From the NCBI GenBank assembly GCA_963834515.1, contig CAWICB010000007.1, positions 620,001 through 684,000 of the forward strand: 64,000 nt of DNA. The letters run 5' to 3'. Positions 1-8,234 of the stretch are shown here, one piece after another. The notes below the pieces were generated by a model. That model ran no database searches. It worked only from the letters and a program-made list of their open reading frames with translations, and was not told the origin of the DNA. A program made the position numbers and the translations under genes. This DNA is from RYN-230 sp963834515. GTDB taxonomy: Bacteria > Actinomycetota > Actinomycetes > Streptosporangiales > Streptosporangiaceae. The stretch's first letter is position 1. Every line of letters begins with the position of its first letter.

Positions 1-274
1 GGCTCGGCTGCAAGGCCGCCGCGTCCAGCAGCGAGCCCATGGTGGTCAGCGGGCGGTGCAGGCTGGTGTAGCGCTGTCCGCCGATCAGCGCGGTGCCCGC
101 GTCCGGGGCGTCCAGGCCGAGGATGATCCGCATCGTGGTGGACTTGCCCGCCCCGTTCGGCCCGACGAACCCGGTGACCTGCCCCGGCCGGACCGTAAAC
201 GTCATCCCGTCCAGGGCCAGCGTGCCACCGAACCGCTTGCGCAGCCCGGCGACTTCGATAGCCGCCTCGCTCAT
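1..274 (-). CDS. ABC transporter ATP-binding protein, N-terminal part (gene runs off the left edge)
   Basis: This is the first 91 residues of an ABC ATPase on the minus strand, starting at an ATG whose complement is at 272-274. The Walker A motif GPNGAGKST is clear at about residues 35-43, and a MRIILGL segment typical of ABC-2 type exporter ATPases follows. The signature motif, Walker B and the partner permease lie outside the window. It most likely energises export of a small molecule or drug across the membrane. It is divergent from the sensor kinase gene, and a set of 9-bp repeats lies between them, so the two may share regulation. The substrate cannot be inferred. Confidence 0.85.
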   Translation of the reverse strand, partial: MSEAAIEVAGLRKRFGGTLALDGMTFTVRPGQVTGFVGPNGAGKSTTMRIILGLDAPDAGTALIGGQRYTSLHRPLTTMGSLLDAAALQPS

Positions 275-332
275 CCGATCGTCCTTCCGCAGTCGGTGAA
301 AGCTGTTGCACCGCCGGTTCTACGCGGCGGGC

Positions 333-373
333 GGTCTCAGCACGGTGCGCGCCGCTGAGACCTGGCTGAGACC
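333..373. promoter_or_regulatory. Three phased copies of a 9-bp element (GCTGAGACC), candidate regulator sites
   Basis: GGTCTCAGC at 333-341 is the exact inverse of GCTGAGACC at 354-362, which is repeated at 365-373. Start-to-start spacings are 21 and 11 bp, close to two turns and one turn of the helix. Such phased half-sites between a divergent ABC exporter gene and a sensor kinase gene suit an OmpR-type response regulator. No response regulator gene is present in the window, so the link is inference. Confidence 0.45.
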
Positions 374-429
374 TGGGGCCTGGCATGCTGGACGGGAGGC
401 CAGGCGGGCTGCGGAAGGATGACCGGGTC

Positions 430-1641
430 ATGGGCGACGGCGCGACACCAGGCCGGGGGCACCCGGTGCGTATCCCGCGGCTGACCCTGCGCGCGCAGCT
501 CACGTTGCTGTATGCGGGATTCTTCGTGGCCGCGGGCGTGGCGGTGCTGGCCGTCCCGATCTTCACTATCCGGACGGCGCTGCCGGACGGGGCCTCCGCG
601 CATACCATCGCAGCCGTGCACGCGGGTGCCCGCGCGCAGGAACTGCGGGCCGCGGCCACGCTCGCGGTCCTCGCGGCCGCCTCACTCGCGGTGGGCTGGC
701 TGATCGCCGGCCGGTTCCTGCGCCCGCTGCGCACCATTACCGCGACCGCGCGGGATATCTCGGCCAGCAACCTGAGCCAGCGCCTGGACCCCGGCGCCCG
801 GGACAATGAGTTCGCTGACCTCGGGGCGACCCTCAACGGCCTGTTCGGCAGACTGGAGGCGTCGTTCGAGTCGCAGCGCCGGTTCGTGGCCAACGCGTCG
901 CACGAGCTGCGCACCCCGCTGAGCGCCGGGCGGGCCCTGCTCCAGGTCGCGTCCGCTGACCCCGATGCCACGGTGGATTCGCTCCGCGCCACCTGCCAGG
1001 AAGTGCTGGCCCTGGGCGATCAGCAGGAGCGCCTGATCGGGGCGCTGCTCACCCTGGCCACCAGCCAGCGCGGGCTGGCCCGGGCCGAGTCGCTGGATCT
1101 GGCCGAGATCACCCAGGGCGTGCTGCTGGCCCGGCAGCAGGACGCCGACAGCCGGGGCATCACGGTCAGCGCGGAGCTCTCCCCGGCGCCCGCCACCGGC
1201 GACCCGAGCCTGGCTGAAAGTCTCATCGCCAACCTGGTCGACAACGCCATCCGGCACAACCAGCCAGGCGGCCGCCTGGAGATTACGGCCGGGCCGGCAC
1301 CTGCGCCCGGCCCGGCCGCGGCGGGCGCACTGCTATCGGTGGCCAACACTGGGCCGGCGATTGCGCCGGATGAGGTGGCCGGCCTTTTCGAGCCGTTTCG
1401 CCAGCACGGCACCGAACGGGTCCGGCACGGTAACGGCTACGGACTGGGCCTGGCCATCGTGCACGCCATCGCCGCCGCGCACCAGGCCACGCTGACCGCG
1501 CAGGCCCGCCCGGCCGGCGGCCTGGACGTCCGGGTGACGTTCCCGGCACCAGCGCCGCACCAGCTAGCCGAAGGCGGTACCAGGGTGGCACGTGAGGCGC
1601 GTATCCGGGGTCCGTTGGCCCGGGCCGCCGAAAGCCCCTGA
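430..1641 (+). CDS. Sensor histidine kinase, HAMP-containing
   Basis: This is a membrane sensor kinase of 403 residues. Two hydrophobic segments (about residues 22-46 and 74-95) flank a short extracytoplasmic loop. A HAMP-like linker follows (about 96-150), then the dimerisation/phosphoacceptor box ASHELRTPLS with the phosphorylated His at about 158. A C-terminal HATPase domain ends with a G-box GNGYGLGLAIVHAI. I chose the ATG at 430 because a GGAAGGA ribosome site lies about 10 bases upstream; an in-frame ATG at 385 has none. No response regulator gene is adjacent, so within this window the kinase is an orphan. The signal it senses is unknown. Confidence 0.88.
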   Translation: MGDGATPGRGHPVRIPRLTLRAQLTLLYAGFFVAAGVAVLAVPIFTIRTALPDGASAHTIAAVHAGARAQELRAAATLAVLAAASLAVGWLIAGRFLRPLRTITATARDISASNLSQRLDPGARDNEFADLGATLNGLFGRLEASFESQRRFVANASHELRTPLSAGRALLQVASADPDATVDSLRATCQEVLALGDQQERLIGALLTLATSQRGLARAESLDLAEITQGVLLARQQDADSRGITVSAELSPAPATGDPSLAESLIANLVDNAIRHNQPGGRLEITAGPAPAPGPAAAGALLSVANTGPAIAPDEVAGLFEPFRQHGTERVRHGNGYGLGLAIVHAIAAAHQATLTAQARPAGGLDVRVTFPAPAPHQLAEGGTRVAREARIRGPLARAAESP

Positions 1642-1648
1642 GCATAGG

Positions 1649-1755
1649 GCGACGCCGGGTGGCTACGGGGGCAAACCACCCGGCGTCGCATTCATCGGCG
1701 TTCCGACGGGGGCCCGGAACGCCGGCAGGTGCTCCGACGGGGGACCAGAGCACCG
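1649..1755 (-). ncRNA. Candidate 6C-type small RNA: three hairpins with C-rich loops
   Basis: Three perfect hairpins follow each other. Their arms are 1649-1662/1676-1689 (14 bp), 1697-1704/1716-1723 (8 bp) and 1728-1734/1748-1754 (7 bp). The stems differ in sequence but each loop holds the same core, CCCCCGT on the minus strand. A minus-strand TAACAT box (1767 to 1762) would start transcription just before the first hairpin, and the 14-bp hairpin could terminate it. The actinobacterial 6C RNA family is defined by stem-loops with runs of C in the loops, and its C-rich loops pair with G-rich mRNAs. Here the loops have five Cs and there are three instead of two. It lies between two convergent genes. 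Confidence 0.6.
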
Positions 1756-1842
1756 CTATGCATGTTACACCGAAACCCCCCCTTGTGCATCAAGACCGGA
1801 TTAGAAGCGGATCTAGTCAGGCTGCACAGTGAGACGGCCTCC

Positions 1843-2268
1843 TCAGCCCTTTCCCGGCTGATTTTCCGGCGTTGTTTCCCCGGTAAACCCCTGGGACGGC
1901 TGGGCCCCTGGCTCGGCCTGTCCTGGCGGCTGGGTTCCCGCTGGCCAGCCGGCCTGGCCCGGCAGGGTGTACCGCGCGGGCAGCGGTGGCTGGTACTCCT
2001 GGAAGCCCCGGGTGCTGGCCAGTTCGCGGCCGCCGTTAGCGATCACCACGGCGAAATACGGGATGGCTATAGCGCCAACCGCCGGAATCGCGGCGAACCA
2101 GCCGGCGCCTGCGGCGAACAGGGCAATCGTGAGGACAAAACAGGCGATGCGGATACCCATCATGATCAGGTAGCGGCGCTGCCGGGCGGCGATGTCCGCG
2201 GACAGCGACGGCTGGGCCTCGGTGACCAACTGCACCGGAGGCCGGCGGCCCTTAGCGACGGGTTTCAC
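1843..2268 (-). CDS. DUF3099 family membrane protein
   Basis: This 141-residue protein has a short charged N-terminus, two adjacent membrane segments (about residues 30-50 and 53-72) and a long Pro/Gly/Gln-rich cytoplasmic or extracytoplasmic tail. The arrangement matches DUF3099, a family found in actinobacteria whose function is unknown. The reading frame is open far upstream, but only the part from the GTG at 2268 looks like protein. Earlier codons overlap the neighbouring hydroxyacid oxidoreductase gene and are its antisense. The gene follows that one on the same strand after a 43-base gap and may be co-transcribed with it. Confidence 0.75.
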   Translation of the reverse strand: MKPVAKGRRPPVQLVTEAQPSLSADIAARQRRYLIMMGIRIACFVLTIALFAAGAGWFAAIPAVGAIAIPYFAVVIANGGRELASTRGFQEYQPPLPARYTLPGQAGWPAGTQPPGQAEPGAQPSQGFTGETTPENQPGKG

Positions 2269-2311
2269 ACTCCCAACGTATGCCGCCCGGGCCGTGCCTG
2301 CCACCACCGGG

Positions 2312-3352
2312 TCAGCCAGGAACGGCGATACCCGCCAGGCCGTCCACTGAGGCGGCTCCGGCCAGCGCCATGACGTGCGCCAGATCGTCGGTGAGGCCAT
2401 CCAGCAGGGCCCGCACGCCGTCCGCTCCGCCGCAGGCCAGGGCCCACAGCACGGGCCGGCCGAGGAATACCAGCCGGGCACCGAGGGCCAGCGCGGCCGC
2501 CGCATCCTCCGCCCGGCGGATCCCGCTGTCCACCAGCACCGGCTCCGCCGCCAGCCGGGCCGCCACGGCGGGCAGCGCCACGGCGGTCGGGACGGCCCGG
2601 TCGAGCTGCCGGCCGCCATGGTTGGACACGATCACCCCCGCCGCCCCGGCGTCCACGCAGGCGGCCGCGTCGTCGCCCCGCAGCACACCCTTGACCAGCA
2701 CCGGCAGGCCGCCGCTGATCTCGCTGAGCCAGCCGATGTGGGCCGGGGTGACCGACGCGGCCAGCTCGGCCGGGGCCAGGTCGGCCAGCGGGCCGATGTT
2801 GACCAGGAAGTCATCGCCGGAGATAGGAGCGTCCGCGATCCGGGCCTTCCGGCCGACGTACGGGGTGTCGCCGGTCAGCACCAGGGCCTGCGCCCCGGCC
2901 GCCGCGGCCCGCCGGACCAGCCCGGCCGTGATGTCCAGGTCGTGCATCAGATAGACCTGGAACCACCAGCTGCCCCCGGCCGCGGCCACCGCCGCCCCGA
3001 CGTCCTCGATCCGGCAGGTGCTCCGGATGGACAGCACGAACAGTGCCCCGGCCTGGGCCGCCGCCCCGGCCGACGCGAGCTCGGCGTCCGGGTGGGCCAG
3101 CCGGTGGAACGCGGTGGGCGCGACCGCCAGCGGGGTGCGCACGGTCAGATCCAGCGGGCTGCCCAGCACGACGCTGGTGTCCACGGCCGACACGTCGCGG
3201 AGCACCCGGGGCAGGAACTGGACCCGGCGCCAGGCCTTCTGGTTGGCCCGCAAGGTCGCCTCCCGCCCGGCGCCGCCCGCGTAGAAGTCGTACACGTCGG
3301 GGCTGAGCAGCTCTCTGGCCCGCCGCTCGAGCTTGGTGACATCAGGATTCAC
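2312..3352 (-). CDS. FMN-dependent alpha-hydroxy-acid oxidoreductase (lactate/glycolate oxidase family)
   Basis: At 346 residues this is a full-length TIM-barrel flavoenzyme of the L-lactate dehydrogenase, lactate 2-monooxygenase and glycolate oxidase family. It has the N-terminal DVYDFYAGGAG segment, LAVAPTAFHRLAHP (FMN phosphate region), the catalytic stretch SNHGGRQLD, with the His as base and the Arg binding the carboxylate, and the C-terminal GIRRAEDAAAALALGA. It oxidises a 2-hydroxy acid to the 2-oxo acid. Electrons would go to oxygen or the respiratory chain, and the family does not tell which. The exact substrate (lactate, glycolate, mandelate or other) cannot be assigned. Confidence 0.88.
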   Translation of the reverse strand: MNPDVTKLERRARELLSPDVYDFYAGGAGREATLRANQKAWRRVQFLPRVLRDVSAVDTSVVLGSPLDLTVRTPLAVAPTAFHRLAHPDAELASAGAAAQAGALFVLSIRSTCRIEDVGAAVAAAGGSWWFQVYLMHDLDITAGLVRRAAAAGAQALVLTGDTPYVGRKARIADAPISGDDFLVNIGPLADLAPAELAASVTPAHIGWLSEISGGLPVLVKGVLRGDDAAACVDAGAAGVIVSNHGGRQLDRAVPTAVALPAVAARLAAEPVLVDSGIRRAEDAAAALALGARLVFLGRPVLWALACGGADGVRALLDGLTDDLAHVMALAGAASVDGLAGIAVPG

Positions 3353-3419
3353 ACTGAGATACCTTGCCGGAACGCCAGGCCCAGGGCCAGCGGCCCGGGA
3401 CCCGAGAGTGGAGGCTCAG

Positions 3420-3632
3420 ATGACCGAACGCACCTACCGGGTGACCGAGATCGTGGGCACGTCGCCGGACGGCATGGAACCCGCCATCCGCAACGCGATC
3501 CGCCGGGCCTCGGACACCCTGCGCCACCTGGACTGGTTCGAGATCACTGAGGTTCGCGGCCAGATCCAGGACGGCGAAGTGGCCCACTTCCAGGTCGGCC
3601 TGAAAGTGGGCTTCCGCCTGGAAGACTCCTAA
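3420..3632 (+). CDS. Dodecin family flavin-binding protein
   Basis: This is a 70-residue protein with the dodecin pattern. TYRVTEIVGTS begins the first strand, a helix of small residues follows, and then HLDWFEITEVRGQI. The Trp stacks on the flavin ring in known dodecins, and the Gln of the GQI stretch is also a conserved flavin contact. Dodecins form hollow 12-mers that store FMN, FAD or lumichrome and limit flavin photochemistry. An FMN enzyme gene lies divergently next to it. The ATG at 3420 gives the canonical length. A 95-bp repeat begins at the base after its TAA stop. Confidence 0.92.
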   Translation: MTERTYRVTEIVGTSPDGMEPAIRNAIRRASDTLRHLDWFEITEVRGQIQDGEVAHFQVGLKVGFRLEDS

Positions 3633-3727
3633 TATCCGGGGAGGCGACCCCCCTGGACCCCCCGATCGCCGCCTCGCGCCGAACGCCGGGTCGGCGGGCA
3701 CCCGCCTGCGGCGGGCCCCGCCTCGCC
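3633..3727. repeat. Dispersed 95-bp repeat, copy 1 (abuts the dodecin stop codon)
   Basis: This segment is identical to 27957-28051 at 88 of 95 positions with no gaps. It begins at the first base after the dodecin TAA and ends 6 bases before the stop of the convergent tldE gene. It contains several short inverted repeats, such as CCCGCC-tgc-GGCGGG, so either strand can fold. It is not coding. It could act as a bidirectional terminator or be a REP-like mobile sequence. Confidence 0.85.
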
Positions 3728-3733
3728 AGCGCG

Positions 3734-5161
3734 TCAGCTGGCCTGGCTTACCGACGACATGTTGAAGCCCTCGACGCGCACCGGGGGCATCTCGCACCGG
3801 GTGAAGTAGTCGCCCCACTCGCGGGGCAGGGCGGGCCCGGTGACGCCGACCTCGGTCAGCCGGCTGAGCATGCCCACCGGGCTCTCGTTGAACCGGAAGT
3901 TGTTCACCGCGCCGGTCACCTCACCGTTCTCGACCAGGTAGATGCCGTCCCGGGTCAGCCCGGTGAGCAGCAGCGTCTGCGGGTCCACCTCGCGGATGTA
4001 CCACAGGCAGGTGAGCAGCAGGCCACGGCTGGTCTCGGCCACCATCTCATCGAGCGTGGCCGTGCTGCCCGGCGGGCCGTCCAGCACCAGGTTGTCGATG
4101 GCCGGGGTGACCGGCAGCCCGGACAGCGCCGCGGTGTGCCGGGTCTGGATGAGCGCGGCCAGGTCACCGTTCCTGATCCAGTCGGTCCGCCCCAGGGCCA
4201 GGCCGTTGTCGAACACCGAGGACTCACGGCGCGAAGCGTGCGCGATCACGAACGGCGTGCAGGCCACCGCGGGCAGGCCCGGATCGCTGTGCAGGGTGAG
4301 CGCGAGGTCGGCCAGCCGGTCACCGACCCGGGTGCCACCGCCTGGCCTGCTGAACACGCTCCGCCCGTCCAGCGCATCCTTGGCCCCGGCTGACCAGTAC
4401 AGGTAGACGAGCAGGTCGGCCACGGCACTCGGGGGGAGCAGCGTCTCGTACCGGCCGGCCGGCAGCTCGGCGGTCCGCCGCTGCCAGTCCAGCCGCTGGG
4501 CCAGGCCGGCTGTCATGGCGGTCACGTCCACGTCGGTGAAGTCCCGGGTGCCCTGCCCGGCCCACGCCGACCGGGCCAGGTCGGCCGACTTGGCGTTCAT
4601 GTCCACCTTGCCGGTGGGCTGATCATGCCGCAGCCGCAGGCCGGTCGAGGTGCCCAGGAACGTGCTGGTCACGGTGTGCTCGGCGAAGCCGTACAGCTTC
4701 TGCCCGGACGACTGCGCGGCGCCGAACGCGCCGCCCAGCTCGCCGGCGAACCGGCCGAACACCCCGATCTGGGTCCCGGTAGCCGGATCGTCCCACCCCG
4801 GGCCGCCCGCGGCGGCCATGCTGAACGCCCCGGCCTGGTCGGCGCCGGGCAGCGGGGCCGCGTCCTCCGCCGGTGACCCCTCGCTGGCCGCCTGCTCGGC
4901 GGCCCGGACTACGTCCTCGACCTGGTCGTCCCGGACTCCGGCCCGGGACACCACGCCGGCCGAGGTGCCCCCGGGGCCGCGGCTGATCGCGATCACGGTG
5001 AGCTGGCGGGACCGGGCGACCCCGTTCGTGGTCAGCGTGTTGCCCGCCCAGCGCAGGTTGGCCGTGGCCGCCTCGTCCGCGAGCACGATGCAGTCGTCGC
5101 AGCGGGCCACGGCCAGCGCCCGCTCGACGGTGTCCTGCGGCCCGCCCTTGCCTGGAGCCAT
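3734..5161 (-). CDS. TldE/PmbA-type subunit of a TldD/TldE protease
   Basis: At 475 residues this has the TldD/PmbA fold but no HExxxH zinc motif, as expected for the inactive partner TldE (PmbA). Its C-terminal part carries GDGIYLVENGEVTGAVNNFRFNES-like sequence typical of the family. TldD/TldE heterodimers degrade unfolded peptides through a narrow pore and mature some ribosomal peptides. The ATG overlaps the tldD stop codon by one base, so the two genes form a translationally coupled pair. It ends against the dispersed repeat that separates it from dodecin. Confidence 0.88.
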   Translation of the reverse strand: MAPGKGGPQDTVERALAVARCDDCIVLADEAATANLRWAGNTLTTNGVARSRQLTVIAISRGPGGTSAGVVSRAGVRDDQVEDVVRAAEQAASEGSPAEDAAPLPGADQAGAFSMAAAGGPGWDDPATGTQIGVFGRFAGELGGAFGAAQSSGQKLYGFAEHTVTSTFLGTSTGLRLRHDQPTGKVDMNAKSADLARSAWAGQGTRDFTDVDVTAMTAGLAQRLDWQRRTAELPAGRYETLLPPSAVADLLVYLYWSAGAKDALDGRSVFSRPGGGTRVGDRLADLALTLHSDPGLPAVACTPFVIAHASRRESSVFDNGLALGRTDWIRNGDLAALIQTRHTAALSGLPVTPAIDNLVLDGPPGSTATLDEMVAETSRGLLLTCLWYIREVDPQTLLLTGLTRDGIYLVENGEVTGAVNNFRFNESPVGMLSRLTEVGVTGPALPREWGDYFTRCEMPPVRVEGFNMSSVSQAS

Positions 5162-6678
5162 CAGGCCCCCTCCTCCGTGGTGTTCAGCACCCGGACCCCG
5201 CGCATCAGCACGGCGGGGCAGCCGTGGCTGACCGGGGCCACCTGGCCCGGCTGGCCCTTGCCGCAGTTGAACGCGCCGCCCAGCTGATAGGTCTGCGGGC
5301 CGCCGACCACCTCCATCGAGTTCCAGAAGTCGGTCGTGGTGGCCTGGTAGGCCATGTCGCGCAGCTGGCCGTCCAGCCGGCCGTTCCTGATCCGGTAGAA
5401 CCGCTGCCCGGTGAACTGGAAGTTGTACCGCTGCATGTCGATGGACCAGCTCTTGTCGCCCTCGATGTAGATGCCGTCGGTCACCCCGGCGATCAGCTCA
5501 CCGGTGTCCGGGCCGCCCTCGGCGGGCTGCAGCGACACGTTGGCCATCCGCTGGATGGGCATGTGCCCGGGGGAGTCCGCGAACGCGCAGCCGTTGGACC
5601 GGCCGGACCCGGTGAGCCGGGCGATCCGCCGGTCCAGCTGGTAGCCGGCCAGCACCCCGCCGGAGATGAGATCCCAGGACTGGGCGGCCACCCCCTCGTC
5701 GTCGTAGCCGACCGTGGACAGCCCATGCGGCACCGTCCGGTCACCGGTGACGTGCATGACCGGCGAGCCGTACTGCAGGTGACCCAGCTTGTCCGGGGTG
5801 GCGAACGAGGTGCCCGCGTACGCCGCCTCGTAGCCGAGCGCCCGGTCCAGCTCAGTGGCGTGGCCGATCGACTCGTGGATGACCAGCCACAGGTTGGACG
5901 GGGCGATGACCAGGTCGTACCGGCCGGCCTGGACGGCCGGGGCGGCCACCTTGGCGGCCAGCAGCTCGGGCATCTCGGCCAGCTCGGCGGCGAAGTCCCA
6001 GCCGGTGCCGGTCAGGTACTCATAGCCCCGGCCGGCCGGCGGGGCCAGCGTGCGCATGGTCTCGAACTGGCCGCTGGCCTGCACCGCGACCGCGGTCAGC
6101 GCCGGGTACAGCCGGACCCGCTGCTGGGTCGCGGTGGTGAACCCGTCGGCGTAGAACTTGCACTCCCGCACCTGCGTCAGCGAAGCGTCCACGTGATCGA
6201 CGCCAGGACTGGCCAGCAGCTGGCTGCTCCACTCGCCGAGCAGCGCCAGCTTGTCCGCGACCGGGACGTCGAACGGGTCCACGTCGTAGGCCGACACCCA
6301 GGTCACGTCGCCGTAACCGGGCTCAGCGGCCAGCTCGATGCGTTCCGTGTTCATGGCCGCGGCCACCCGGGCCACGTCCACCGCCTCTTCGGCGGCCCGG
6401 GCCGCGGCCTGCGTGGTCAGGTCGACCATGGCCGCGAAACCCCAGGTGCCGTGTACCACCACCCGCACGGCCAGGCCCAGCTCGTCCGCGTCGAGCAGGG
6501 TTTCCAGATGACCGTCGGACAGCCCGATCTCCTGGCCGCGGATGCGTTCCGCGCGGAAGTCCGCATGCTCCGCGCCGAGCTCACCCGCCCGCTGCAGCGC
6601 GGCCGCGGCCAGCTCGCGCAGCGGGTAAGCGGTGAACTCCTGGTCGATGGGATGAGAGTGCTGAGTACTGTGCTCCAC
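5161..6678 (-). CDS. tldD: TldD-type metalloprotease, catalytic subunit
   Basis: This is a 505-residue protein with the catalytic zinc motif HESIGH (HExxxH) about halfway along, followed by a downstream Cys-containing TldD C-terminus. It would be the active subunit that pairs with the TldE product of the next gene. I chose the GTG whose complement is at 6676-6678. The frame stays open upstream to 7176, but that stretch is antisense to fabG and reads like a shadow. The start lies 82 bases from the divergent fabG start, so the two promoters share this interval. Confidence 0.88.
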   Translation of the reverse strand: MEHSTQHSHPIDQEFTAYPLRELAAAALQRAGELGAEHADFRAERIRGQEIGLSDGHLETLLDADELGLAVRVVVHGTWGFAAMVDLTTQAAARAAEEAVDVARVAAAMNTERIELAAEPGYGDVTWVSAYDVDPFDVPVADKLALLGEWSSQLLASPGVDHVDASLTQVRECKFYADGFTTATQQRVRLYPALTAVAVQASGQFETMRTLAPPAGRGYEYLTGTGWDFAAELAEMPELLAAKVAAPAVQAGRYDLVIAPSNLWLVIHESIGHATELDRALGYEAAYAGTSFATPDKLGHLQYGSPVMHVTGDRTVPHGLSTVGYDDEGVAAQSWDLISGGVLAGYQLDRRIARLTGSGRSNGCAFADSPGHMPIQRMANVSLQPAEGGPDTGELIAGVTDGIYIEGDKSWSIDMQRYNFQFTGQRFYRIRNGRLDGQLRDMAYQATTTDFWNSMEVVGGPQTYQLGGAFNCGKGQPGQVAPVSHGCPAVLMRGVRVLNTTEEGA

Positions 6679-6760
6679 GAGTGGCAACCTATCCCGGCCC
6701 TGACAGGTACGCTCGCGGAGGCTGCCGGATAGGCCAGCGAACGTGAGGGGAGGCGCGCCG

Positions 6761-7465
6761 ATGAGCCGATCCGTCCTCGTGACCGGGGGCAACCGGGGCA
6801 TCGGGCTGGCCATCGCCCGGCGGCTGGCGGCGGGCGGTGACCAGGTCACCGTGACGTCCCGGTCCGGCGACAAGGTCGAGGGGCTGGCCGTGGTGCCCTG
6901 CGACGTCCGGGACGCGACGTCGGTGGACGAGGCATTCGCCGCGGTAGAGGCCGGGCAGGGCCCGGTGGAGGTGCTGGTGGCCAACGCCGGCATCACCAAG
7001 GACCAGCTGCTCGCGCTGATGAGCGAGGACGACTTCGCCGCCGTGGTCGACACCAACCTGGGCGGTGCGTACCGGGTGGCGCGGCGCGCGGTGCGCGGCA
7101 TGATGCGGCTGCGCCGCGGCCGGCTGGTGTTCATCTCGTCGGTGGTGGGCCTGCTCGGCTCGGCGGGCCAGGCCAACTACGCAGCGTCCAAGGCCGGCCT
7201 GGTCGGGCTGGCCCGCTCGCTGGCCCGGGAGCTCGCCTCCCGGAACATCACGGCCAACGTGGTGGCGCCGGGCTTCGTGGACACTGACATGACCGCGGTG
7301 CTGGCCGAGGACCGCAAGGCAGCCATCCTGGCCCAGGTGCCGCTGGGCCGGCTGGCCACGGCCGACGAGGTGGCCGCCACGGTCGCATTCCTGGCCGGCC
7401 CGGACGCTGGCTATATCACTGGCGCCGTCATCCCGGTGGATGGCGGCCTGGGCATGGGGCACTGA
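6761..7465 (+). CDS. fabG: 3-oxoacyl-ACP reductase (FabG/MabA-like)
   Basis: This is a short-chain dehydrogenase of 234 residues. It has the NADPH-binding TGGNRGIGLAIA near the N-terminus, NAGI at about residue 80, the catalytic Ser (SSVVG) and the YAASKAG Tyr-Lys pair. It reduces 3-oxoacyl-ACP in fatty-acid elongation. It sits directly before an enoyl reductase gene, the same order as mabA-inhA in mycobacteria, which supports FabG over the many other SDRs. The ATG at 6761 follows an AGGGGAGG ribosome site. A GTG at 6743 would add six residues and overlaps that site, so I rejected it. Confidence 0.9.
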   Translation: MSRSVLVTGGNRGIGLAIARRLAAGGDQVTVTSRSGDKVEGLAVVPCDVRDATSVDEAFAAVEAGQGPVEVLVANAGITKDQLLALMSEDDFAAVVDTNLGGAYRVARRAVRGMMRLRRGRLVFISSVVGLLGSAGQANYAASKAGLVGLARSLARELASRNITANVVAPGFVDTDMTAVLAEDRKAAILAQVPLGRLATADEVAATVAFLAGPDAGYITGAVIPVDGGLGMGH

Positions 7466-7466
7466 C

Positions 7467-8234
7467 ATGGGAATCCTGGACGGCAAGCGCATCCTGGTCA
7501 CCGGGGTGCTGACCGACGCGTCGATCGCGTTCCACGTAGCCCGGATCGCCCAGCTGGAGGGGGCCAGGCTGGTGCTCACCGGCTTCGGCCGGCTCAGCCT
7601 GGTCGAGCGGATCGCCAAGCGGCTGCCCGACCCGCCGCCGGTCATCGAGCTGGACGTGACCGACCAGGCCCAGCTCGCCTCGCTCGCGCAGCGGGCGGGC
7701 GAGCATCTCGACGGTCCGCTGCACGGCGTGGTGCACAGCATCGGCAACGCACCGCAGGCCGCGCTGGGCGGTAACTTCCTGGCCACCGAGTGGCCGGACG
7801 TGTCAGCCGCGATCCAGGTGTCCACCTACTCCCTCAAGGCCCTGGCCGTGGCGGCCCAGCCGCTGATGGGCGCGGGAGGCTCGATCGTCGGCCTGGACTT
7901 CGACGCGTCCCGGGCCTGGCCGGCTTACGACTGGATGGGCGTAGCCAAGGCCGGGCTGGAGTCCTGCTCCCGGTATCTGGCCCGTTACCTGGGGCCGCAC
8001 GGAATCCGGGTCAACCTGGTCGCCGCCGGGCCGCTGCGCACCATGGCGGCCAAGAGCATCCCGGGCTTCAGCGGCTTCGAGGACATGTGGGCCGACCGGG
8101 CGCCACTCGGCTGGGACCTCACCGACCCGGGCCCGGCCGCACAAGCGTGCGTAGCCCTGCTGTCCGACTGGTTCCCGGCCACCACCGGCGAGATCGTGCA
8201 CGTTGACGGCGGAGTTCATGCGGTCGGTGGCTGA
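7467..8234 (+). CDS. fabI: Enoyl-ACP reductase (FabI/InhA type)
   Basis: This 255-residue protein has the altered Rossmann start typical of FabI/InhA (GKRILVTGVLTDASIAFHVA). VVHSIGNAP follows, then the YDWMGVAKAGLES stretch that supplies the catalytic Tyr-x6-Lys, and a C-terminal EIVHVDGGVHAVGG. It reduces trans-2-enoyl-ACP with NADH in the last step of each fatty-acid elongation cycle. The ATG begins two bases after the fabG TGA, so the two are an operon. Its 3' end overlaps the start of purU. This is the target type for isoniazid- and triclosan-like inhibitors. Confidence 0.93.
   Translation: MGILDGKRILVTGVLTDASIAFHVARIAQLEGARLVLTGFGRLSLVERIAKRLPDPPPVIELDVTDQAQLASLAQRAGEHLDGPLHGVVHSIGNAPQAALGGNFLATEWPDVSAAIQVSTYSLKALAVAAQPLMGAGGSIVGLDFDASRAWPAYDWMGVAKAGLESCSRYLARYLGPHGIRVNLVAAGPLRTMAAKSIPGFSGFEDMWADRAPLGWDLTDPGPAAQACVALLSDWFPATTGEIVHVDGGVHAVGG

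Noticed and set aside
1649..1754. CRISPR array (similar units in tandem)
   Set aside because: The units are hairpins with different stems, only loops are shared, and there are no spacers or cas genes.
5161..7176. A 671-codon frame on the minus strand that includes tldD
   Set aside because: Only the part from 6678 onward matches TldD. The upstream part is Ser/Arg/Pro-rich antisense of fabG.
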